Shown piece after piece: positions 1 through 9,000 of a DNA stretch of 64,000 nt. Source of the stretch: Candidatus Heimdallarchaeota archaeon (GTDB lineage: Archaea; Asgardarchaeota; Heimdallarchaeia; Heimdallarchaeales; Kariarchaeaceae). The stretch is taken from NCBI GenBank assembly GCA_026702845.1, contig JADCLS010000001.1, positions 496,001 to 560,000 on the forward strand. The letters run 5' to 3'. The translations under genes were made by a program, and so were the position numbers. Under the pieces are notes generated by a model. The model worked only from the letters and a program-made list of their open reading frames with translations, searched no databases and had not been told where the DNA came from. Within the stretch, counting starts at the first letter, position 1, and every line of letters starts with the position of its first letter.

Positions 1-601
1 CATTTAGATCTTCTTGTATTGAATCCGCAATTTCCTTTAGGTATGCTATTTCATACATTCCACCAAGATGGATTAGGAATATTGTGAACGTGTTTGATTT
101 GGAAATTGTGGCAGGATTGATATTTATACCCAGTTTTCTCCATTTCTCAGGAGTTAGGATAAGGTGTCCCGTATAAAGAAAATCATCATGAATATAGGCT
201 AGATCATGGGTTGATGGGATAATAACTGATATGCCAGTTTTTGATATCAATTTTAGATAATTGTCCATAATTAACTGTTTTGAACGGCGAAATACAAAGA
301 TAATTGGAATATCTTTGTTCAATATATCTATCAACTCATCCTCCAAACCTGTCAGAAAGCTGTCAATGATGAGGATATCTTGATTTTTCAGAAGTGAATC
401 TAAAAGCAGCTTTCTTTTACTTGGATCTCTATTGAAGTGAATCTTCAAATTTGAATGATAAACCAATTGCTTTATCAATGGAAAGAGCGGAGAAGATTGA
501 ATAATTGTGACTTGATGTTTATTCACTAAATCACAAGCGATTGACAGGTTTCGATTGAAATGACCACCACCACTACCAGGTGAATAGATGAGAATACGCA
601 T
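1..601 (-). CDS. MurG/GT28-like glycosyltransferase, partial (C-terminus beyond window)
   Basis: The reverse strand is open from an ATG at 601 to the window edge, so the 3' end is missing (about 200 residues seen). The product begins MRILIYSPGSGGGHFNRN, the glycine-rich N-terminal loop typical of GT-B glycosyltransferases of the MurG/UDP-glycosyltransferase type that hold the acceptor. A later stretch (IPIIFVFRRSK, then SVIIPSTHDL) fits the end of the N-terminal Rossmann domain. It starts 3 nt after the stop of the small zinc protein and follows a GT4 transferase on the same strand, so it probably belongs to a surface-glycan or protein-glycosylation operon. Substrate unknown. Confidence 0.72.
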   Translation of the reverse strand, partial: MRILIYSPGSGGGHFNRNLSIACDLVNKHQVTIIQSSPLFPLIKQLVYHSNLKIHFNRDPSKRKLLLDSLLKNQDILIIDSFLTGLEDELIDILNKDIPIIFVFRRSKQLIMDNYLKLISKTGISVIIPSTHDLAYIHDDFLYTGHLILTPEKWRKLGININPATISKSNTFTIFLIHLGGMYEIAYLKEIADSIQEDLN

Positions 602-604
602 AGA

Positions 605-832
605 TCATGACATCTGATCCCAAAAGGCATCATTCTCACCTTCTGGATATTCAATGATTGGAGTAGCACTATCTACGCTTTGATTAGCTTTGGTAGCACA
701 ATTCATACACATAATCCCATCACTAGTCGCAATCGCATGACGATCACAAATCGGGATCCCACAAGCAGTACAGAAACTAGAATTTGTCATACCACAGGTA
801 GTATTGCCTTCTAGGAATTCACAGGTTTTCAT
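605..832 (-). CDS. Small Cys-rich zinc-binding protein
   Basis: A 75-aa protein with Cys/His in treble-clef or B-box-like spacing: C4, C13, C21-x2-C24, C29, H32, C42-x2-C45, then an acidic tail. Two zinc sites are likely. Short B-box/AN1-like zinc proteins are common in Asgard archaea, but I cannot assign this one to a family. It lies between two glycosyltransferase genes on the same strand, 59 nt after the upstream one and 3 nt before the next, so it is probably co-transcribed. Function unknown; it could be a protein-binding adaptor. Confidence 0.65.
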   Translation of the reverse strand: MKTCEFLEGNTTCGMTNSSFCTACGIPICDRHAIATSDGIMCMNCATKANQSVDSATPIIEYPEGENDAFWDQMS

Positions 833-891
833 ACACTCTAAGAGGTAGATGCTTAATTATTAATGTAACGAGATTGCTAGATTATTTTTGA

Positions 892-2130
892 TTAATTATT
901 GGCCAGTTCAGTATATATAGCATCGAGCTGTTTGCCTCTTTGCTTCCAAGTTTCCTTTTGGATAGATTTCATTGCCAAATTTCCCCTGTTCTCACCTGAT
1001 TGAATTGCATGTATTACTGAGGTGATGAATTCTTCATCCTCTGGGGTTGGAATGAAAAATACTTCACCCTCTTTGAAAATCTCTCGAGATATAGGAAGAT
1101 CTGTTACTATAATATTCTTCCCGCAGGCTGCATACTCATATAATTTGATTGGGTTAGCTCCCATTTCTGTATTCCTGCCTGTTCTTTCAAAGGGTGCTAT
1201 GCAGAAATCAAAACTATTGATAAGTTCAGGTATATTCTTCAAATCTTTCGTTTCTTTCAAGAGTACTAGATGCTCTCTTATTCCCTTCTCCTTAACTACA
1301 TTGCGTAGGTATTTTCTCCATGAGTGTTTACCTTTTCCAGCAACAACTAGTTTGAGATGAGGAAAAGCATCAATGATTGCTTCCAATCCTTGTATTAGAG
1401 AGATAAGTCCTTGCCAAGGTTGTAATGCTCCAATATATCCAAGAATTATTTCATCTCCATTAAATGGATGCAATTCATGATCATACAACTCAATCCTCCG
1501 TTCTTTTGATACTACTTTAGGATAGAAAACAGATGGATTCACTCCATTTCTTAGTATCCGAATCTTCTCAGCCTTAATTCCCTTTCTAATCAAATATTCC
1601 TTGGCAATTTCAGTTACTACAATTATCAGATCTGCCTTTAATGCACAAAATAACTCATTTTGTGCAAGTTTTCTCAAGGATTTATTATTTGATCTAGCAT
1701 ATTTTGGATTGGTGTAAGCCAATTCCATTGATGGTAATCCATTCCACTCATAAATGTATTTGAACCCATATTGATCTCGTTTATTGGCAATGATAACACC
1801 AGCCCATGGACTTCGAGCATGAATTATATCATATTTTTGTAGATTCATCTCGTTAAATTCTTTTCTGTACAACAAACCCTCCTCAATAGGGTCATAAGTA
1901 GTCTCATCAAGTGAGAGCCTTATCCTATGAACCTCAAAAGGGAATTTGAATTCTCTTTTCATTTCCTTGTATTTACACACAAGAGTATAGTTGATGTGAA
2001 GCTCATGGTTATCTGGATTGAGTAGTTCAGAAGTTCTTCTAGAAGAACCCTTACCAGCAGGAAATGTATCATACAGCTCATAAAGTATATTTAGTGGCAA
2101 TAGGTTATCAAATGAGGATTGTTTAATCAA
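892..2130 (-). CDS. GT4-family glycosyltransferase
   Basis: A 412-aa retaining GT-B glycosyltransferase (GT4/GT1 Pfam type). The C-terminal nucleotide-sugar domain starts at GYIGALQPWQG (about residue 230), continues with LKLVVAGKGK and NSFDFCIAPFER, and has the EX7E-like donor region NPIKLYEYAACGK (about residue 335-350), where the glutamates bind the sugar nucleotide. The N-terminal acceptor half includes HARSPWAGVIIANKR. There is no signal peptide, so it acts on the cytosolic face. It probably builds cell-surface glycans or N-glycan precursors. The zinc protein and the MurG-like transferase follow on the same strand. Confidence 0.85.
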   Translation of the reverse strand: MIKQSSFDNLLPLNILYELYDTFPAGKGSSRRTSELLNPDNHELHINYTLVCKYKEMKREFKFPFEVHRIRLSLDETTYDPIEEGLLYRKEFNEMNLQKYDIIHARSPWAGVIIANKRDQYGFKYIYEWNGLPSMELAYTNPKYARSNNKSLRKLAQNELFCALKADLIIVVTEIAKEYLIRKGIKAEKIRILRNGVNPSVFYPKVVSKERRIELYDHELHPFNGDEIILGYIGALQPWQGLISLIQGLEAIIDAFPHLKLVVAGKGKHSWRKYLRNVVKEKGIREHLVLLKETKDLKNIPELINSFDFCIAPFERTGRNTEMGANPIKLYEYAACGKNIIVTDLPISREIFKEGEVFFIPTPEDEEFITSVIHAIQSGENRGNLAMKSIQKETWKQRGKQLDAIYTELANN

Positions 2131-2194
2131 AGTATTTGATTTAATTCATCAAATTGGCAGAATAATAATTAAGCAATATAATAGGCAATAATTT

Positions 2195-3172
2195 ATGAGA
2201 AAATTGATTCTGCTTCTGTTGATATTAGCATTGTTTCAAGGTCCTAAATCATATAGTGGTGAGAGTCAATCAATAATCTGGCCTCTTCAAACTGATCCAA
2301 CAGGCAATTTTCCACTTTCCTCCACATTTGGTCCCCGTCTAAAAGCATCAGAGAACTATCGATATGACTATCATCGTGGTATCGATATTCCAACACCAGT
2401 GGGGACCCCTGTTGTTGCCATCGCAGATGGTTTGGTAAGGTTATCAGGGAACTACTCCTATTATGCAGATACAGTTATTCAAGTACAGCACCAACATATG
2501 GATCCACATATACAGTATTTTTATGCCAACTATCTGCATTTGAGTGAGGTGATTGTGGAAGAAGGAGATTCAGTTGCTCAAGGTGACATTTTGGGATATT
2601 CAGGAACAACTGGATTTGATCATCTACATTTTGAGATTAGAGAGGGTGGAATTTATCAGCAAAATTGTACACACCCCTTGGAATATTTACCATATTCTAA
2701 CATATTTGGACCAAAAATAGAACGTAGTCAAGTAGTGAGTAAAAGTCTTCTGCTCAATGTCAGTGTAACTAGTTCAGAATTGGATTTAATAGGAGTATCA
2801 TTCTCAGGCATGATAAACAATCGAGAATTAGATGTATCACTTAATTTCGATCAAATAAATCACAAAACTGAGAACATTACTATCTTGGATTATCCATTAC
2901 TTAGTATAGAACCTAGGATAATTATCTCACCATCTCCAATGAATGCTTTATCAAACATGGCGTCATATGTATTCAATTTAACCTTCTCTGAAGTAATTTA
3001 TGAGTATCAGGTGGCAGTAGAGGCTGTTGATGTAAAGGGATTACGATCATCTCTATCAATGGAATTCATAACTCCTGTTGATACATCAGCCTTTCCAGAT
3101 TTTTATGTATGTATTATCATTTTGTCCTATGCTATTTTTAAACGAATAAAAGGTAGTTATGGAGGATATTGA
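2195..3172 (+). CDS. Secreted M23 (LytM/peptidase family) domain protein
   Basis: A 325-aa protein with a signal peptide (MRKLILLLLILALFQG) and an M23 domain at about residues 40-165. The zinc motifs are visible: HRGID (HxxxD, about residue 61) and HLHFE (HxH, about residue 150), with GTPVVAIADGLV and GDSVAQGDILGYSGTTG between them as in LytM proteins. A beta-rich region follows, then a C-terminal hydrophobic helix with a basic tail (FKRIKGSYGGY), so it is probably anchored outside the membrane. Archaea lack murein, so the substrate is likely a protein or pseudomurein-like polymer, or the fold is structural. It overlaps the next gene by 14 nt. Confidence 0.85.
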   Translation: MRKLILLLLILALFQGPKSYSGESQSIIWPLQTDPTGNFPLSSTFGPRLKASENYRYDYHRGIDIPTPVGTPVVAIADGLVRLSGNYSYYADTVIQVQHQHMDPHIQYFYANYLHLSEVIVEEGDSVAQGDILGYSGTTGFDHLHFEIREGGIYQQNCTHPLEYLPYSNIFGPKIERSQVVSKSLLLNVSVTSSELDLIGVSFSGMINNRELDVSLNFDQINHKTENITILDYPLLSIEPRIIISPSPMNALSNMASYVFNLTFSEVIYEYQVAVEAVDVKGLRSSLSMEFITPVDTSAFPDFYVCIIILSYAIFKRIKGSYGGY

Positions 3173-4520
3173 ATTGAAGTTCAATATTAAAACGATTCGG
3201 GTTTCTGATCTAGTAATAGAAGTACAAGCAATTGGTTCGCTCAGTGGCCCAAAATTGCTCATGATACATTATAATCAAGACCGGAGGGAAATTCAATATG
3301 TTTTCCAAATTAAAAATGAGATTATCATTTTAGAAATTGAACTCCTTGTACTCTCCGTACCTAGTATAGAACCCATCTTTCCTCAAGCATATATTTATGA
3401 GCTGGAGCTTGTTCTCCAGTATAAGTTTTATATTGAAAATTTCTATCTAAATCCAATTCACCATTTCAAGAATGCTGAATTCCCATATTTAGACATTGTT
3501 TTGAGATATGTTGATGGAAAATTGACTGAGCTTACAGTTGGATTAGGATTGCAGTATAGGCAGTTGGAAAAAATGATGGAGGGAAAATTTCTATCCCAAG
3601 TTGTTGATATACAGAAAACTGTCTTTTCCAGTTGTTCTCTTGCCCATCAGATCTGTATACTCTCGGTACTTGATCCTGATAGAAAAAATATTGTTGGTTA
3701 TGAAACACTATTGAATCTTCAAAAGGCAAATAATCACCTTCTGTGGATCATTCTTTTTTTATTAGAACTAGGAATGGAGAAAGAATTATGTGTCCAACTC
3801 AACACTTTACGTAGTCAACTTTACACCAAAATCATTTCAAAACTGGACTTGGTGGCTTTTGTATCAGGAGAAGGTTTACATATCCCTTTTGCTACTCTTC
3901 ATGAGATTCTTGATTCTTTGCATTCACTACTCATTAAAATGAAAAATATTCAGTTGGAGAGTATGACTATCACTTCTGGGAAATATGCTTCTGTTGGCCC
4001 CCTAGGGAGAAGTATCGGAGTAATCCATGATTTTACCCTTCATAAACTTAACTCTGATCCAGGATTGGACGGTTATTTCAAACAGCGAATCCATGACTTG
4101 GAGAATTGTGTACTTTATCTACGGAAACGATCGATACTAGAATTCTCCTTTACTCCCCAATTGCTCAAAGATACGATGTATATAAATCATGTAGATGCAC
4201 CTAATGGTACATTAGTCTATAAATTTGAGCTAGATGAGAAAGGTGCATTAAGGAATATTCGAATTGCAATTCCAGGTCTGATTAACCTAAGGCAGATACT
4301 TGAGATGATTGAGCATGCTCCTATCCATTGGGTTTCTCTTCTGTTACGCTTATTTGATATGGGTGTGGATCCTATTGATAGGATAAAAATATTCTGGGAT
4401 GATATGCTGGCATTTGAGGGTTCTAATTTTCGTGAGTTTTGTGTAGAGGTCCAAAAACAAAAGTACACTCTTCATGAAATTCACAAGAGTATTCAGAAAT
4501 TGATTTTAGAAAAAATTTAA
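3159..4520 (+). CDS. Degenerate fused NuoC/NuoD (HycE/[NiFe]-hydrogenase large subunit-like) protein
   Basis: A 453-aa protein. Residues about 66-85 (VPSIEPIFPQAYIYELEL) look like the NuoC/30-kDa signature (vPSit.lfPaA.wyErE). Residues 128-165 (GLQYRQLEKMMEGK, then FSSCSLAHQIC) match the start of NuoD/hydrogenase large subunits (G..hRGiEk..eg ... cS..H). Residues 277-291 (ASVGPLGRSIGVIHD) match the G.vGP..R.sGv..D segment, and residues 345-409 (DAPNGTLVYKF ... FDMGVDPIDR) match the C-terminal part. The nickel CxxC pairs are absent, so no [NiFe] centre is expected. No other complex I or hydrogenase subunit is nearby. The assignment rests on motif order alone and has not been searched. The start overlaps the M23 gene, suggesting coupled translation. 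Confidence 0.6.
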   Translation: MEDIELKFNIKTIRVSDLVIEVQAIGSLSGPKLLMIHYNQDRREIQYVFQIKNEIIILEIELLVLSVPSIEPIFPQAYIYELELVLQYKFYIENFYLNPIHHFKNAEFPYLDIVLRYVDGKLTELTVGLGLQYRQLEKMMEGKFLSQVVDIQKTVFSSCSLAHQICILSVLDPDRKNIVGYETLLNLQKANNHLLWIILFLLELGMEKELCVQLNTLRSQLYTKIISKLDLVAFVSGEGLHIPFATLHEILDSLHSLLIKMKNIQLESMTITSGKYASVGPLGRSIGVIHDFTLHKLNSDPGLDGYFKQRIHDLENCVLYLRKRSILEFSFTPQLLKDTMYINHVDAPNGTLVYKFELDEKGALRNIRIAIPGLINLRQILEMIEHAPIHWVSLLLRLFDMGVDPIDRIKIFWDDMLAFEGSNFREFCVEVQKQKYTLHEIHKSIQKLILEKI

Positions 4521-4586
4521 TTATTTGAGTTATATCGAGACTGGATGAATTATTGGTTTGATTGGAGAAAAGAAAATGAACTTAAT

Positions 4587-4949
4587 TTATACTTCTGCGA
4601 TAATTTCACCATTAAAATCTTTGACTGCGTAGTGGCCATCTTCCATCTGATCGATCTGTGAAGTTCCTGGTGCAAAGATATTGAACTGAAAGGTAGCATG
4701 TTTACTGCGACCTAAACCTGTTTTAATCTCCCTATGAATGGGTATCTGAACCATGTTGATTCCTGCAGAAGTATCGGTTGTAGCAGCAACCAATCCTCTC
4801 GTCATCAACTCCAGACGCTCTTCGGGGTTGAATTCTCGTTCCATAAGCAGAATTCTGTTTTTCAGTACTCTGTCTATGATGAAGTCGAATAATTCATCCG
4901 AAGTCTTGAGATTGGAAATTTTCCTCTCTGTTATAAATTCTATCTGCAT
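4587..4949 (-). CDS. arvB: OapB/ArvB-like protein (DUF2073 family)
   Basis: A 120-aa protein resembling the archaeal DUF2073 family (OapB/ArvB). In archaea this family is encoded next to an Era-like GTPase and a zinc-ribbon protein. Visible features are an N-terminal helical part, the stretch LMTRGLVAATTD, and a beta-rich C-terminus ending in a KDFNGEIIAEV strand. It starts 12 nt after the stop of the GTPase gene on the same strand. OapA/ArvA in Haloferax has been linked to extracellular vesicle formation; the biochemical role of the B subunit is not known to me. The family call rests on context plus general resemblance. Confidence 0.68.
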   Translation of the reverse strand: MQIEFITERKISNLKTSDELFDFIIDRVLKNRILLMEREFNPEERLELMTRGLVAATTDTSAGINMVQIPIHREIKTGLGRSKHATFQFNIFAPGTSQIDQMEDGHYAVKDFNGEIIAEV

Positions 4950-4961
4950 ATTAATGGCCTC

Positions 4962-5576
4962 CTATGCCACCGTGGCTATCTGGTTGTAGAGTTTATCTAC
5001 TCCATCTCCCTTGAGGGCAGATATTGGTACTACAGGGATGTGAGGAAAGGTGCTCTTGATCATTTCGATATTTGATGTATCTAGATCCGTTTTATTGGCT
5101 ACTATCAGAGTCTTAGTATTGTTACTCTCGAGAGTACCAAGTAAAGTAAGGCTTACCTGATCAAAAGGTGGTCGAGTGGCATCCATGACTACTAGAGCTA
5201 GATCCACTTCTTTTAAGAATTTAATTGAATTCACTATTCCAGAAGTCGCCTCCTTAGCTCTTTGGATGGCATCATTTTGTGTCAATCCATGCTTCATAAA
5301 TTCTCGGAAATCTACACTCTGTGCAATACCTGGTGTATCAACTAGAGTAATATCGAGTTTCTTCCTACCCACTACAAAATCAATTCTTTCGAGTTTAGTT
5401 ATCTCAGTTGTCTCGTGAGGTACAGGGGAGACTGGAGATACATCTTCATCCTTTCCTGTGAAATCTCTGGAGAAACGGTTAGCAAGGGTTGATTTACCTG
5501 TATTTGGCTCACCTACCAAACAGATTTGTCGCTCCTTTTTATTTGATCCAAATAATTTTTCAAAGATCGAAGCCAT
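4962..5576 (-). CDS. arvA: Era-like small GTPase, OapA/ArvA type
   Basis: A 204-aa GTPase with all G motifs: G1 GEPNTGKST (about 22-30), a threonine-rich switch I (PHETTEITK), G3 DTPG (about 81-84), G4 NKTD (about 161-164) and G5 SALKG. It has no KH domain as in Era and no membrane helix. The size and the adjacent ArvB-like gene suggest the archaeal OapA/ArvA GTPase, described in Haloferax as required for extracellular vesicle production. The zinc-ribbon partner is divergent across a 112-bp gap. The start codon follows a short AT-rich promoter region. Confidence 0.85.
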   Translation of the reverse strand: MASIFEKLFGSNKKERQICLVGEPNTGKSTLANRFSRDFTGKDEDVSPVSPVPHETTEITKLERIDFVVGRKKLDITLVDTPGIAQSVDFREFMKHGLTQNDAIQRAKEATSGIVNSIKFLKEVDLALVVMDATRPPFDQVSLTLLGTLESNNTKTLIVANKTDLDTSNIEMIKSTFPHIPVVPISALKGDGVDKLYNQIATVA

Positions 5577-5688
5577 GTTTTTTCACAACAAATTATTATT
5601 CTCGGTTTTTGTATAAGTATATTCGAAATACATACACATAGCTTTTAGTATTACGCGTCCATATTACAAATATCAACTTAAGTATAAT
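5577..5688. promoter_or_regulatory. Divergent promoter region between arvA-like and arvC-like genes
   Basis: This 112-bp spacer separates the starts of the GTPase gene (minus) and the zinc-ribbon gene (plus), so it must hold both promoters. It is AT-rich with TATA-like stretches (TTTGTATAAGTATATT near 5610-5625 and TTAAGTATAAT just before the plus-strand ATG). I see no strong inverted repeat. Exact box positions are not certain. Confidence 0.45.
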
Positions 5689-5988
5689 ATGGTTAACTCT
5701 GTATGTGCCAATTGTAATACACCGATATTTGATGTGGCTAAGGTGATAACTCAAGGTTGCTCGAAATGCGGAGGAACAAAGATTATCAAAAATCGAGGAG
5801 ATGGGTATAGAGATGAAGACCCATTAATGAAAAACAAGGGTCTCGATAAGGATATATCTATCTATGTAAAAGGTAAGGGAGAATACGTTCTAAATCTCGA
5901 AGCTTTGGCTAAAACTGATAAGGATGAGCCAATGATGGTTGAAGATCAAAAGGGTAGACAACATCTAATATTCAATTCAGATTTGTAA
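5689..5988 (+). CDS. arvC: OapC/ArvC-like zinc-ribbon protein (DUF2072 family)
   Basis: A 99-aa protein with an N-terminal zinc ribbon, C6-x2-C9 and C24-x2-C27 (CSKCGGTK), a charged linker and a C-terminal beta unit (DISIYVKGKGEYVLNLEALA, about 56-75). This order matches the archaeal DUF2072 (OapC/ArvC) family, in which a ribbon is followed by a short strand-rich domain. The family normally travels with the OapA/ArvA GTPase and OapB/ArvB. Here it is divergent from them, so the set is intact but not one operon. The ribbon may bind protein or nucleic acid. Confidence 0.75.
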   Translation: MVNSVCANCNTPIFDVAKVITQGCSKCGGTKIIKNRGDGYRDEDPLMKNKGLDKDISIYVKGKGEYVLNLEALAKTDKDEPMMVEDQKGRQHLIFNSDL

Positions 5989-6007
5989 GTAATTCTTCAT
6001 CCACTAC

Positions 6008-9000
6008 TTAATTTTCTTTTCTCCTTCTAATAATAGGTAGGAAAAGCACCATTAATAATGATATTGAAGAAAATGCTGAAAGAGATCCTGTAGTTGTAGT
6101 AGTGGGGAGCAGGCTAGATGGATTTCTATTCTCAATAATCACTGATACTTCATGCATATGCGTATATACCCCATCAGTTAGATAAATTCTAATTATCGCC
6201 TCTCCATTTGCATATTTTGTTGTATCAAAATTTATACTATTGGCAGTAACAGCTTGTCCGATAGATATTTCTATTGTATCCCTAACGATAAAAACATCTG
6301 CTGTGACAGCGACAGAAGCTTGCCAGCTTACAGTAGCTAGATCAGATAATATAGAAGAACCTGATGGAGTTACAAGACTTGAAGTAAAATCTAAATGATT
6401 ATCAAACATGCTTGAGACCACTTCAAGGAAATTTACTCCGAAATTGGAGTGATAGATGATTTGGAGTTCATACTCCCCGTTTGGAAATATATCTGATGGA
6501 ATTAGGAGCTCATTATCACCAAGGAGGGTTGGTCCCTTCCTTGACTCCCAATTAAGTGTGTACGTGACATCAATCTCCTCTGATACAACCACATCAACAT
6601 AAATAAAATATGTTCCCGTTTCTAGAGCTGCGAAACTGGCATATTCTACCGCTATACTAGGTGTAAGACCTTGTCCCTGCAATAAATCAAATTCTAAGAA
6701 TTCAAGACTATCCGGACCTAGTACAAGAAGGTCAAGATCTGTCATTCCCTCCCATTCTAACTCAAGATCAACCTTCTCTCCCTGAACAAGATCAATGGGA
6801 TAGTAGTTTTCAACCATATCAAAATCTGTAGTTACACCTTGTATGAAATCCACAGCATCTATTGTATCGACTAGTGATCCATTTCTTCCTTGCGCAACCA
6901 GTACTTCTAGTTTATTTATTTTCAACTCTGGAAAATCTTCCAATGCATAATTATCAACTGTAAGTATTAGGTCTCCTGTAACGTTATTTAAGTCTTGATC
7001 GAATTGACCTTCAGGAATTGGTAATGTCTGTCTAGTTAAATATCGTGAAAACACAGTGAATTGTACTGGAACTGGGTCAAAAGGCATCTGGGCGAAATGT
7101 AGTAAGAGAGTGAAGTTATTAGAATCAACTTCTACTAACAGGTTCTGCTTTTTAAATTCCGATGGATAGCTTTCATAGGTTCCTCCTCCAAGATAAGTCA
7201 CATCAGATAATGCCACAAGATGACCAGTTCCATTAAAGAGAAATGCATCTGGTACAACGTTTTCTGCTTCCCATGCGACTTGGATGGCAAGGAATGTTGC
7301 ATTATCAGGTACAGAAAATTGATAAAACCGGAAATCTCCATTTTCTGGCCGATAATTCCAGTCTAGAGTTCCATATGCCTCGTTTAATGTGTAAGGTGCT
7401 GTATATGTTTCTTCTACAGGGTAATTCATAGCTTCCTGCCCATATCCAACCTTATTGATTGATGAAATGATAATTGGGAAATGTTGATCTCCAATAATGA
7501 GCATACCCTCTTGAAAGGCATCATTGAGAGAAGCATTAAGGGTGAGTTGACCGATACTTGTTGATCGATCCAATTCCCAAGTTACATAGGAATAGGTTTG
7601 GGCGAATAGCAGATAATTCAGAGCAGTCCATCCAGGAACCTCTTCAGTAAATCCAGTATCAGTGAATCTCAATCTTGGTTCATTTTTAAAATCAGATCCA
7701 GGGTGTCCAGAGTATAGTTGCTGTATCCAGCTCTTCTGTTTTATCACATCATTAACTATGGTTCCTCCATAATCATATAACTGCATTGAAGGCACGCTAA
7801 CACCCATAGTAACCAGATTATTCCAGCTAGTCTCATCGAGGCTCAGTGAGATTTGTAGTAAATCTGCATTCTTATAGCCAGATGGTAGCATACTATCTAA
7901 TGAAATTATGGTTTGTTCTGCTGAGGCTGATTTAAAAGTGCCAGTAGAGTTCCTAATTTCAGCCATTTGTACAGTCTGTACGTCATAGCTACTAACATTG
8001 ACCAAAGTACCATTACCAAAACTAACAACTATCTCTAATCCAGATTGCATATTCGTATGGTCCGCCATGATAAATGTATCTGGTTGGGGATTAGTTACTA
8101 AAGGATGTTCAACCTCATCAAAATTTGCCACAAAAGCTGCTTGTAACCAATCACCTGCAATCTTTGATGCTTGAGTTGAGGAGACTATCAACTGTGGCCC
8201 ATCATATATGGCATCTATTGCTGGAAATCCCTGAGCTAATCCTGCACCTTGAGAGCTAGTAGGAAATCCTAAATCTTTAGCAGTGCTTTTAAGTATGGTC
8301 CTTACACTTCCTAGATCCACAGTTCTTCCCTTCTCTTTCAAGGCTTGAATAATAAGTGCCACTACTCCTGCACCTCTAGGACAAGCCTCAGATGTACCAC
8401 CAAAAGTACCTGCAGCATAAGTACCATTACCCAATCCAACACTTACCTGTTGAGGAGTAAATCCAGTATTACCTGGAGTGACAATATCTGGTTTCATTAT
8501 TCCATAGGGAGTTGGTCCTCGTGCTGAGAAAAATGCTACATCATTACGTCCCTTATTGTTCAAAAACTCATAGTTATTGGATGCACCAACAGTAATTGCC
8601 ATGGATGCGGTTGCGGGAGTGGCTATAGTACCAATACCTGAACCTCCATTTCCAGATGAAACCACAAATAGCATTCCAGGATAATTTGTATACAATAGGT
8701 CTGGTACTGACATCATATCAAGTAATAATGACCATATATCCATACCCTTAACAGATCCAGTTGATGCAATACTCCCATCCCCCCAAGAATTTGATGTGAG
8801 ATCAGCAACGTGGTGTTCATTTGTTTGGGTCATGAGGCCTGTAACACTAAGTTCCATTCCTGCACTCCATAACCATCCCATGATGAAATCAGTCAGAGTC
8901 ATACCTTTAGTTGCGATTAACTTTGCTCCTGGTGCTGAACCAGGTAATTTAACACGAGTTGTATTTTCAATTTCCTGTGTCGATGCATCATCAAATAATG

